A stretch of DNA of 64,000 bases from Leptodactylus fallax (Eukaryota > Chordata > Amphibia > Anura > Leptodactylidae), in NCBI GenBank assembly GCA_947044405.1, contig CAMRHE010000077.1, positions 4,513,001 to 4,577,000 on the forward strand, written 5' to 3'. The notes beneath the pieces are model-generated. The model was given only the letters and a program-made list of their open reading frames with translations, did not search any database and was not told where the DNA came from. A program made the position numbers and the translations under genes. This document shows positions 55,374 to 64,000 of this stretch, one piece after another (position 1 is the stretch's first letter; each line of letters begins with the position of its first letter).

Positions 55374-57119
55374 TATATGAGCTTTAAAAGGTGCAGAGCT
55401 AGTAGTTGACTATATACAAAATAGTAAGGGAATGTAATATAGTTTGAAATGTAATATTGTATGATATAATACAGTATAGGATAAATGGGAGTAGCAAAAT
55501 ATTAAAATATTGGAAGTGCAGCATACCCACTTAAAGGGGTCATACATCTTCATACTGTTAGTACATGCAGTAAATAATTTTTTTTTTTTAAATGTTTGTC
55601 CGATTCTGAGCTCATGTTGTTGCTTTGCTTAATTTTTTTTTTTATTTCAGTACACTGAAAACTACATATCCCATAATGTTCCAAGACTTCCATATTTCTG
55701 TCTAGCCAACACTTACAATGCAGCCCACTAGCTACCCCCTAATTCCCCTCTGCTAACCTAGTCCCATGAATGGCATGGTATGGATTATCTGCTGCGGTCA
55801 TTTTTCCATGATCGGGCACTAGATGTGTGTACAGTATGTGTTGTCATCACAGTAAAAATGTCACTGTATTGCAGCTGTAAGCACAATGACATTACATCAA
55901 GATTTCATTTTTTCTGTTCTGCTCTAGGAACAGAAACAGAAATCAAAACAGTGGTGGATATCTCTTTGATGGACACAAACAGATCCCGAAGGACCCTAGT
56001 GACCACGATGGGATCTGTCAGACTTCCATTATGGGGTCCACTATTTTGCCATTTGAAATCCAGAAGCTTATTCCTCCATAAAATATGACAATGTAGACTA
56101 GAAAAGTAAATCAAAATGAAATCTTTGGTGCCTATTACTATCTACTGAACTGTTCTTCCTTAGGAGAGATTTCTTTCCTTGAGCAGGACTGAGGATAAAT
56201 TTGACAGAGATGTATTCAGAAGTCACCTCATCGAGATATGTCTGTTTGATCAAACAGTTTAGTAGTCACTCTATCTGTACAGAATGTCTTCTAGTTACAG
56301 GACTGATAGGATTCCTGTCTTCATGAAAAGCTCCCTCTCCACCATCTGTCAACAGCAGCAAAGCAAATACTGTAGAAAGACTTCAGAGAATACGTATTAT
56401 AGACTAAAGAAGGAACATAAAAGGTGTCACTTAATAATGACTGCAAACTGAGGGTTAGGGGCCAGTCTGTGATCTATGGAGGCAACAAAGATAATCCCAT
56501 GATAGATTTTAATGTAGGACTAGACAGTTATACCATAAAATATGTATTTGTCATTTCTAAGGTTATGTCAAAATGACAGAAGTTTCACAATACAATAACG
56601 ACGGTTACAGCGTATCTTCCTAAGGCGCTGCTATCTTTCATATACAGTAGTCTTCCAGATGCAGAAATGAATATAGCATTGGTTTATTTGGATGTAAAGT
56701 ATATGAACCAACCTAGAAACGTATGAACTGTGCAGGTCCCTTGGTCAGGACAAGATCAGGTCAGACTGTGGCAGATTTTCTCCCCCATCGTTCTCTATCA
56801 GCATATGAGCACTGATGTGCTTGAAGGGGGATGGCGGACCGGCTCCATGCAACACCTAAGCCAGATCCCTTCTCCATCTCTGAATCAGCTGTTGCAGGTA
56901 AGGGCTTAGCTATTGCATGGAAACAAATACCTCACCACTAGGACAGAAAGAGGGACAGAATGTGTACATTCCCATTCATTTCTTTGTCCCCCCCACACAG
57001 TATAACTCTCCTAAAGTCACTGTAACATGGTATGTCCCAAAAGTATAAATGTTCCCCTCCAGTTGCCCCCATTTTAATATTCTCTTCCTGCTGCCCCAGT
57101 TTAATATCAGCCTCCAGCT
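55374..57119. other. Intron, nothing recognised
   Basis: No exon, repeat ends or coding remnant. The 102-codon frame at 55780-56088 lacks domain resemblance and splice context. Confidence 0.4.
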
Positions 57120-57440
57120 ACTCCCAGTTTAATCCTCCTATGAAAATGATGCATCAAAAACAGGTCTTATATTTGTCCATTTTGATGGCCACCCCTATTT
57201 AACAGAAGTCAATGGGTCCATTTTTTATGGTGATCAAAACGGATTGTCATCCAAGTGATGATCATTTAAATCTCACCATTGACTTCTTTTGAGTCTTTGT
57301 GGCCATCAAAGCCAGGACATGTCAGTTAGACTGTTTTCATGGTCCATTAGAAAAATGGACATGTGAATACAACCATGGTTTTTAGAGTGGCCATCAGATG
57401 TCTGTTATGTGAATAAGGGTATAGACAAATGTTTACTAGA
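57120..57440. repeat. Diverged MITE-like repeat (CCATTTTGATGGCC)
   Basis: GTCCATTTTGATGGCCAC is loosely answered by GTGGCCATCAAAGCC and GAGTGGCCATCAGATG. AGAAGTCAATGGGTCC is answered by ACCATTGACTTCTTTTG. Boundaries uncertain. Confidence 0.45.
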
Positions 57441-58330
57441 GGATGACAGGAGAGGCGATTCACCTAATAAGTTGTCCAGTGACACCCTCCAGGAACTGCT
57501 CATAAAGTAACAAGGGGAGCGGATAGATTTATTGAACCTGGCTGACCTTATCTTTTGACAGCTGCATTTTTACAGGTTATTCGCAGGAGCACATCTCCTG
57601 ACTACTGATGACCCCTTTAATACTAGGGAGACATCTGCTACTTACAAAAGCATAGGAGTTACCTAGTGTGTACATATATGCATTTATGGGGCCAGTGCCA
57701 GATGAATATTTGACCAAGTGGCAAGTATACATGCAGGGTAAATGCTAGACTTCAATATGGGGGATCTCAGTATGTATTAGAAGCAAGAGCACTTTAAAAA
57801 GGATTATAAAATGAAGACCTATCTTCAGGGAAGTGAGAGGAATACATAGATTATATACCTAGCTGTGATTATAACTGGCAGATACTATGAGACAAGCCAT
57901 ATTATTTCAATTCATAGACAGTCAGTACACTATCTCAGGCATTGTCACTGTCATACAGTATGACATCCAACAGTCTTTTTTGTGCCATGCAGAAGAAAAG
58001 AAAACGAAAGGCAGAATCCTTCTTTATGGATGATTTAGACAAAATGTCAAAGCAGCTCTCGTGTCCTCACCCTGTCCTGCCCCTACTTCTTATTGTGCTA
58101 AAGGACAGATTCATTTCATTATCTATAGCTTCTTGTATGAGAAAAAAAAAATTGCAAATGATCTTTGTAAAAATGGTTACAAAATTTTTCAGTGTAAATG
58201 TCTTTTAAAAAGCAATTAGTTACCTCATGGGTTAGATGTATAGAGTTAGGCTAGGTTTAAATATAACTGCACTGAAAATCTGCAAAATATCTGTGACAAA
58301 AAATTTTGAATATGGTTGAAAGAATGGAAA
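57441..58330. other. Intron, nothing recognised
   Basis: Ordinary AT-rich sequence; the frame at 57942-58208 has no recognisable family. Confidence 0.4.
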
Positions 58331-58334
58331 TACG

Positions 58335-59100
58335 CAGGACTACTTTAACCATAGGGCCAACTTGCATCGGGCCCTATGGTAGCGGGGGCCCCCTTTGGAC
58401 AGCAGGACAGTCCTACATTTGCTGTCCCGCTGTCCAAGGTAGTGGGTCTGGGCTACTGCGCCGATGAGTTGCAGACAGTGATGAAGCAGGAAACGGACGG
58501 CACCCTACCTCATCACCCGGCTGCTTTCTTTGCTCCCAGTGTCCTGGGAGTAGGAGGCGTGATGTAGTGACATCACTTACACCGCTCCTGTTACTCCTTG
58601 AAAACTCCGGGACCAGAGAAAGGAGTGAATGGGGAAAGGTGAGTATTAAGGTTTGTTTTTTACTTGATATATACAGTGGGGGACACAAAACTATGGAGGC
58701 AACCTGGGGGGACATGATACTGTGGGGGCAACCTGAGGGGGCCATGTCAAAGTGGGGGGACATGTTACTGTGGGGGCAACCTGAAGGGGCCATGTCAGTG
58801 TGGGGGGACATGATACTGTGGGGGCAACCTGGGGTGAGGACATGATACTGTGGGGGACAACCTGGGGTGAGGACATGAATCTGTGGGGGGCAACCTGGAC
58901 GGGGACAATATAAGAGGCATATTATATGGGGCCACTAGGGAGCCATTATACTGTGTGAGAGCCACTAAGGTGCATTATACTATGAGGGAGCATTATAATT
59001 TGTGCAGGTTGGTATTTCTAGGTGGTGGTGATGGGAGGGCCCCACTTATGAAATCTTTGCACATAGCCCACCAATGTGTTAAAATGGCCCTGGAAATACA
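58335..59100. repeat. Composite repeat around a G-rich tandem array
   Basis: The left end has ACTTTAACCATAGGGCC and GGGCCCTATGGTAGCGGGGGCCCCC; the right end has AGGGCCCCACTTATG and GGCCCTGG. Its middle (58675-58905) is a degenerate array. Frames on both strands through the array are repetitive translations, not proteins. Confidence 0.6.
58675..58905 (+). repeat. G-rich minisatellite (CTGTGGGGGCAACCTG units)
   Basis: About seven imperfect units combine ACATGATACTGTGGGGG with CAACCTGGGG. Unit spacing varies from roughly 30 to 65 bp because some units carry an extra GGGGCCATGTCA segment. Four or more G-runs of at least four per 100 bp leave room for quadruplex formation. Confidence 0.8.
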
Positions 59101-59587
59101 TACAAGTTCCTGTATAAATAGTTTTTATTTTTCATTGTGATCAATCAGGAAAGAACTATTGGAAACTAAGTATTTTAAGAGTATTTATGGGTTAAATCAG
59201 GATTTTTCTACTGGGACTCCACCAATCAGAACAAGGTGAAGTCTATACCTTATCAGTCATTGTTGTTGTTGTCTCGATTTCTAATTTTTTATTTGTCTCC
59301 TCGGCCCATTAAAATTAGCACTTAAAGGGGGCAATTATATTTCTAAGACATCATGGACATGAACCATGAAGAAGCTGTAAGCAGAGAGTGAAGCTAGTGG
59401 CCCTCTATGTGCCATTTTACAGTGCCAACATAGATATTTTCTAATCCAATAGAAAAAAACCTTCAAGTGCCACCAACAAACAAAGTGAGTTTAGCCGAAC
59501 TACTACATTTACAGGAACATTATCGGTGACAAAAAGCTTTATATTATTTATATTTATTTTCATTTTCGCATCTGTATTGTCTCACAT
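59101..59587. other. Intron, nothing recognised
   Basis: A short GTTGTTGTTGTT run at 59261-59271. No exon or repeat ends. Confidence 0.4.
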
Positions 59588-59817
59588 ACGGCCTTTCCGC
59601 AGTGTTTTTTGCAGCAGCTTTTCCAGAAAAGCAGCTTTTTTTGCTGCATTTTTTTTTCAGCCAATGCCAGGAGTGGGTTGAGCAGAAGGAAGAAGTATAA
59701 ATACTTCCTATATATTTCTCATTCCCTTTGTGGCAACTACTATGTTTGTCCCGAAAAACCGCAATAAAATCTGCAACAAAAAAAAAAAAGAGCAGTTTTT
59801 CTGCAACGTGGGGCCTT
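59588..59817. repeat. GGCCCCAC-family MITE, subfamily A
   Basis: Left end GGCCTTTCCGCAGTG, right end CTGCAACGTGGGGCC. The body has AGCCAATGCCAGGAGTGGGTTGAGCAGAAGG and CTGCAACAAAA, matching the copies at 8229 and 9336. Confidence 0.78.
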
Positions 59818-59904
59818 CCAACACCTCCAACAATTCCAACTGTTTGCATCCTTCAATAGGTGGAGCTCCACTGATCCCAAATGCAGTTGAATTTTTTTCT
59901 CTAG

Positions 59905-60085
59905 TCCCCACCATTCCCAAGCAATCATTTCTGTTAATTTCAGCACCCCATATGCTGTTTGCTGTCAGATGGGCAGCCTGGGCTGGAGCAGACAGTCTGA
60001 AACTGCCCACCTGACAGAGCAAGTCTAATTAGCATATCGGGTGCTTAAACTAACATTCTGATTGCTCTGGAATGGTGGGAGCTAG
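59905..60085. repeat. Fold-back element
   Basis: CCCCACCATTCCCAAGCAATCA is inverted against TGATTGCTCTGGAATGGTGGG; AGCACCCCATATGC against GCATATCGGGTGCT; GTCAGATGGGCAG against CTGCCCACCTGAC. About 180 bp. Confidence 0.75.
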
Positions 60086-60417
60086 AAAAAAATCTGACTG
60101 GTCCTCTTTAAATACAGTTACAAGCTTTACTACAACACGTTTTGTATTTAGACGTGTATTTTGTATAGAAGTCATGTACAATATTGTGAATAGCTCCCAT
60201 TAATAAACATTACATCTATATTTTAGGCCTTCCAAATAAAGAGGGAATACTAAGAAGAAATACTTTTGAACCCTTTAGGTCTCATGCTGTCAGGTCAGCA
60301 GGCCAGCGGTTTGTCTTGGACATAGGGTTGTAAAACTGAAGCAAAAATGCCCTCTAATAGGCTTGTGTAAAAGTGGCCCCTAACCCTGACGTGTGATAAT
60401 AATACTACTGCCCTGTT

Positions 60418-61070
60418 ACAGTGTATGTAAGATGGTAGGAGCCTACACAGTGTATGTAAGGTGGTAGGAGCCTACACAGTGTACGTAAGGCAGTAGGAGC
60501 CTATAGCGTATGTAAGGCGGTAGAAGCCTACACAGTGTACATAAGGCGGTAGGAGCCTAGAGTGTACGTAAGGCGGTAGAAGCCTACACAGTGTACGTAA
60601 GGTGGTAGGAGCCTACACAGTGTACGTAAGGTGGTAGGAGCCTACAGCGTATGCAAGGTGGTAGGAGCCTACACAGTGTACGTAAGGCGGTAGAAGCCTA
60701 CAGAGTGTACGTAAGGCGGTAGGAGCCTACAGAGTGTACGTAAGGCGGTAGGAGCCTACACAGTGTACGTAAGGCGGTAGAAGCCTACACAGTGTACGTA
60801 AGGTGGTAGGAGCCTACACAGTGTACATAAGGCGGTAGGAGCCTACAGAGTGTACGTAAGGCGGTAGGAGCCTACACAGTGTACGTAAGGCGGTAGAAGC
60901 CTACACAGTGTACGTAAGGTGGTAGGAGCCTACAGCGTATGCAAGGTGGTAGGAGCCTACACAGTGTACGTAAGGCGGTAGAAGCCTACACAGTGTACGT
61001 AAGGCGGTAGGAGCCTACAGCGTATGCAAGGTGGTAGGAGCCTACACAGTGTATGTAAGGCGGTAGGAGC
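60418..61070 (+). repeat. Minisatellite of 27/29-bp units, about 23 copies
   Basis: Unit of the form CAGTGTACGTAAGGCGG followed by TAGGAGCCTACA (29 bp), with a 27-bp variant lacking two bases before GCGTATGCAAGG. TACGTA and TAGG..CCTA make each unit partly self-complementary. Variants (TAGAAG versus TAGGAG, GCGG versus GTGG) recur in the same order at about 60605-60780 and 60905-61050, suggesting block duplication. Confidence 0.95.
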
Positions 61071-61147
61071 AGGGGTGAACCTAGCCTCTTTGCTTCCTGA
61101 GGCAGACTATAGAAAGGCACCCCCCCCCCCACCCAAAAAAATAAATA

Positions 61148-61299
61148 CAGGGTGGGCTATAAGTATGGATACACCCAGATACCATTGTTTTTCTTGTGCA
61201 ATTCTCCATGTGTCACATGACACCTGCCACAAACGGTAAGGTGACATCAGCAACCACTTCCATTTCATCTGGGTGTATCCATACTTATGGCCCACCCTG
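61148..61299. mobile_element. 152-bp mariner MITE with TA duplication
   Basis: Left end CAGGGTGGGCTATAAGTATGG and right end CCATACTTATGGCCCACCCTG are inverted with one mismatch, continuing through ATACACCCAGAT. TA flanks both (61146-61147 and 61300-61301). No coding capacity. Confidence 0.88.
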
Positions 61300-61549
61300 T
61301 ATATTGAGATTACATGCTACTAGCCATATTAGGGCTTAATGTTTGTGGGACAAAGTGTTCTTCATTTATTATTCTGTACAATGTACTGGGAAGCTGGAAA
61401 AAAAAAATCAGAATTGAGTGGAATTGAAGAAAAAGTGCATTTGTGCAACATTCTTACAGGCTTTGTTTTTACAGCGTTCACTCTGCAGGCAAAATGACAT
61501 GTCACCTGTATTCTATGTTTCAGTACGATTCCAGGGATACCAAATTTAT

Positions 61550-61850
61550 ATGGTTTTATTTACATTTTAATCCTTTAACAAAGATCTAAAACTTTGCTAA
61601 AAAAAATTTTTCTTATAAATCGCCATATTCTGACACCGGTAACTTTTTTTATATTTCCGTATATGGGGATGCGTAGGGTCATCTTTTTTAGCAGAGTCAG
61701 GTGTACTTCTTAGTTATACCATTTTGGGGAATGTCTATTGCTTTGATCCCCTTTTATTCAAATTCTTATCAGAGGCGAAAAAGCGAAAAAAAAACGGCAG
61801 TTTGGCACTTTAGATTTTTTTTTTACCATATGGTAAAAATATTTTTATAA
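61550..61850 (+). repeat. Second copy of the T-rich anuran repeat
   Basis: TATTCTGACACCGGTAACTTTTTTTATATTTCCG, ACCATTTTGGGGAATGTCTATTGC and CTTTGATCCCCTTTTATTC are phrases of the same common frog repeat as at 13530-14560, here a different segment. Confidence 0.6.
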
Positions 61851-61899
61851 GTTTGTAGATCGGGCGTCTGCTGAAACTCCAACTGAGCCTGAGAATTGG

Positions 61900-62070
61900 G
61901 TCTTTTTTCCCCCACTGGGAATTCAGCCTGACCGCAGCCAGGCTGAATATAGGAGTGTCGCTTGGTCGATGGATGAACACACATTCCCATTCTCTTTAAT
62001 AGGAGTGCCGCAGATGGCCTATATTCAGCCTGGCTGTGGTCAGGCTGAATTCCATGTGAGAAAAAAAAAA
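61900..62070. repeat. Nested palindrome (hairpin within hairpin)
   Basis: GAATTCAGCCTGACCGCAGCCAGGCTGAATATAGG (61919-61953) is inverted against CCTATATTCAGCCTGGCTGTGGTCAGGCTGAATTC (62017-62052). Each arm is itself a hairpin (TTCAGCCTG / CAGGCTGAA). The spacer is about 65 bp. Confidence 0.8.
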
Positions 62071-62655
62071 AAATAATAATAATTCTCAAGCCCAGACACC
62101 CAAAACATCCCCCTATCATCAATCTGGTATTTATCCTCTATCCTATGTATAGGGAATAAATACTTTGAAAAGCAATATTTCATTAATGTAAAACAATTAC
62201 TTCAGCTACTTCACCTGAAGAAGCAGGCCAGCAGTAGCGCTACTAAGAGCAGGGACAAGGAGATCGCACAGGAGCCACACTGCATATCCTATCACGTCAG
62301 GTCAGGTCAATATACCATCAGAGCGACGTGACTCACACAGCCCAGCCTGGGTGGGGGCGGAGGCGGAGAGCAATCAAGGAACAGGCTAAGTGAACTTCTG
62401 ATGGTGGACCACTGGAGTAGCGTCACTGCCAATAGGTGAGTGCTGACGCAGCACTGTCTCCACACGGCCGCCCTGAGCTACCTCTCTCCTCCCTAGCCTA
62501 CATCTCTAAGCCAACCCAGGACAGGTCCCGCTCAGCATGTTATTTAAAGTGGCCTGTCTTGGGCTGGTTTCGGTCAGTCAAAATACCACCCCCCTAACTG
62601 ACACAGATAGTGCCACCTGAGACGGCCGCCTCACTTCGCCTCATGTCCCACCACA

Positions 62656-62925
62656 GGCCTCTATGTGGGGGAAACAGGGCAGAGACTTAGTCAGCGAATG
62701 AACTCACACAGGTCCAATATTAATAACAGCAGAACCGATCTCCCAGTGGCCGCACATTTCTCCGGAGAAAACCACTCTATTGAAGATTTGCGGGTTGTGG
62801 TTTTAATGGGACAGTTTAAGACGCAGGAGGAAAGAAAACAATGGGAGTACAAATTTATGCAAAAATTTAAAACTCTGCAATTTGGACTTAATATTCATGT
62901 CAGCTTCATGTCACACTATGTTTGA
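62656..62925 (+). pseudogene. GIY-YIG endonuclease domain of a Penelope-like element (partial)
   Basis: About 90 codons in one open frame: GLYVGETGQRLSQRMNSHR, then PVAAHFSGENHSIEDLRV, then EERKQWEYKFMQKFKTL and GLN near the end. GLYVG corresponds to the second half of the GIY-YIG core; the arginine of QRM, the histidine of HR and the glutamate of WEYKFM are in family positions. In Penelope-like elements this domain follows the reverse transcriptase and nicks target DNA. The reverse transcriptase and the first GIY half are missing. The frame has no ATG at its start, so it is a fragment, not a gene. Confidence 0.85.
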
Positions 62926-63140
62926 ACTGTGAGGGTCACAAATCACCACCTGATAGCAAACAGATAACAGATCCCTCTGTCACGCACCACAACTTTCCAG
63001 ATTGTTTTTTTTGACCTGTTGTAAATAACTTCTCTACTTAGATTGCATTTTGTTTTGGGTTTTTTTTAAGGACTCTAAAATCCTTTGAAGCTCATGTGTA
63101 TAAAAATCTGTGAATTTTCAGTTCTTGTATAACACCATGT

Positions 63141-63172
63141 CTGATGAAGGGAGCTAGCTAGTACTCCTGAAA
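63141..63172 (+). ncRNA. Hammerhead-ribozyme-like motif, probably degraded
   Basis: CTGATGA (63141-63147) and GAAA (63169-63172) are the two conserved core boxes. Between them GGGAG and CTCCT can pair as stem II around a 10-base loop. The next segment (GCTTACTTATAA) no longer forms the short stem III with a GC..GC pair before the cleavage site that related vertebrate copies have. Activity is therefore doubtful. Confidence 0.5.
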
Positions 63173-63341
63173 GCTTACTTATAAATATACTCAGTTAGCC
63201 TCTAAAAGGTATCGCCTGATTTCTTCACTCTTCTGCTATATTTTACAAGTCACTCTCTCCTCTCTTCATCATCTGTAACTGCTTCACATTCTTTTAACCA
63301 GCATAATGGCACAGCTAAATTCTCCTCTAAATACCTCCTCA

Positions 63342-63498
63342 CCACGGCGGTTTCCATATAGGTGTATTGAAAACAGAAAGTCCACAGGGGAAACCTCTGC
63401 GGACCTTCTATGAAAAGCGCTGCAGGAAAAACCACAACGTTACCGCCATGGTTTTTCCTGCAGTGCTTTTTTGCTGCAGCCCGCTACGTGGGGCCTTT
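63342..63498. repeat. GGCCCCAC-family MITE, right half
   Basis: Starts in the subfamily-B body (GGCGGTTTCCATATAGGTG) and ends GCTACGTGGGGCC. Left half absent. Confidence 0.72.
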
Positions 63499-63539
63499 GT
63501 CTTAATAAAGCCCAAGTTCCACTTTAATTAAATTAATTG

Positions 63540-63800
63540 ACCCTCATATTATGCCCCTGATTCACCCTGACATAAATACTGCACCTCTAATGACCCCTTA
63601 TATCAATGACCACCCCCTTATGTTCATAATGCCTCCTAATATAAATGATGCCCCCTAATGGCCCCTTATATGAATAACCTCCCCCCTTGTATTCATAATA
63701 CCCTGTAATAACCCTTATATAAATGACCTCCCCATCGTCATAATGCCCCCTAATGAATTCACCCTTTATAGTTATATTTCGCCCTCCTAACTACCCCTTA
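63540..63800. repeat. Degenerate tandem repeat (CCCCTTATATNAATGACC units)
   Basis: Four or five imperfect units of roughly 50-65 bp built from CATAATGCCCCCTAATG and CCCCTTATATAAATGACC phrases. No coding meaning. Confidence 0.65.
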
Positions 63801-64000
63801 TACTAATAATATACTCACAAGTGCACTAAAAAAAAAAAAAAAAAAAACAAAAGCAAAAAAAAAAAAAAAGTCATACCTACTTGCGATGCTGATGACTGGA
63901 GCCTTCGGCGGTGGCGCGATGTTGTGACGTCATCGCACCACCTGTGCTGAGAAGCAGACATTCGTCTCTGGTCTTGTAAACCGCAGGCCTGAAGTGGCTT
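63801..64000. other. A-rich run and window edge
   Basis: Two long A-runs (63830-63870) are followed by GC-richer sequence with TTGTGACGTCATCGCACC, which includes the palindrome TGACGTCA (a full CRE-type site) at about 63925. It resembles the GC-rich interior of other repeats here; the element continues beyond the window. Confidence 0.35.

Larger units (their letters stand above)
62656..63230 (+). mobile_element. 3' end of a Penelope-like retroelement
   Basis: 5'-truncated fragment: the end of the GIY-YIG domain, then a 3' region with the CTGATGAAG...GAAAGCTTA and TTAGCCTCTAAAAGGT phrases known from vertebrate Penelope-like 3' ends. It starts abruptly after GTCCCACCAC of an unrelated repeat. 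Right boundary approximate. Confidence 0.8.

Noticed and set aside
55780..56088. 102-codon frame
   Set aside because: No domain, no splice-site support, and the opposite strand is open too.
58413..58876. Repetitive frames (GCPHSNMSPH-like and WGDMILWGQPEGA-like)
   Set aside because: They are translations of the G-rich tandem array on either strand, with no start or splice support.
60418..61070. Possible CRISPR-like array (29-bp repeats)
   Set aside because: Repeats are directly tandem with no unique spacers, and the genome is vertebrate; this is a minisatellite.
1844..64000. Search for KCNH exon 1 (start of the PAS cap) on the minus strand
   Set aside because: No stretch matching the conserved APQNTFLD motif was noticed by eye; a short exon could have been missed.

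Overview
The window is vertebrate nuclear DNA and almost certainly comes from a frog or toad. Three things point there. There is one exon of an ELK-type potassium channel gene. There are several repeat families I recognise as common in anuran genomes, such as the long T-rich repeat at 13530-14560 and 61550-61850, and the repeat that begins TAGAGATGAGCG. There is also a mix of Tc1/mariner, L1, Ty3/gypsy, Penelope-like and many fold-back MITE insertions. The species cannot be named from the sequence.

The only host coding sequence I can support is at 1610-1843 on the minus strand. It is one internal exon with consensus splice sites, encoding part of the N-terminal PAS domain of an ELK channel, closest to KCNH3. 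Because the gene reads leftward, everything from 1844 to 64000 lies upstream of this exon. It is most simply read as one very long intron, or intron plus 5' flank; I did not find the first coding exon. Open reading frames elsewhere are either transposon-derived or chance frames in repeats.

Layout. 1-23.7 kb: intron with dozens of small inverted-repeat elements, a LINE tail with a SINE-like head (15.5-16.4 kb), a TTA-flanked Harbinger-like MITE (18.6 kb) and an 8-bp-flanked hAT-like MITE (20.1 kb). 23.8-30.2 kb: a Ty3/gypsy LTR retrotransposon with near-identical LTR halves; part of its 5' LTR and its gag/protease boundary look like corrupted consensus sequence. 30.2-38.4 kb: intron with two further hAT-like MITEs with perfect 8-bp target duplications, an ATT microsatellite and a cluster of GGCCCCAC-type MITEs, one nested in another family. 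38.4-42.0 kb: two decayed Tc1 elements with about 210-bp inverted repeats, only about 335 bp apart. 42.3-49.1 kb: a full-length L1 inserted into a MITE, with an open ORF1 and an ORF2 broken at three points. 49-60 kb: intron with MITEs, a Tc1-type non-autonomous element and a G-rich tandem repeat. 60.4-64 kb: a 27/29-bp minisatellite, a 152-bp mariner MITE, and the 3' end of a Penelope-like element with a GIY-YIG domain and a degraded hammerhead-like motif.

There is no operon-like or multi-gene system here. What is worth a second look is the repeat biology (nesting, target-site duplications, a ribozyme relic, octamer-bearing fold-backs) and the local sequence-quality problem inside the gypsy element. 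I found no convincing undescribed biological system.
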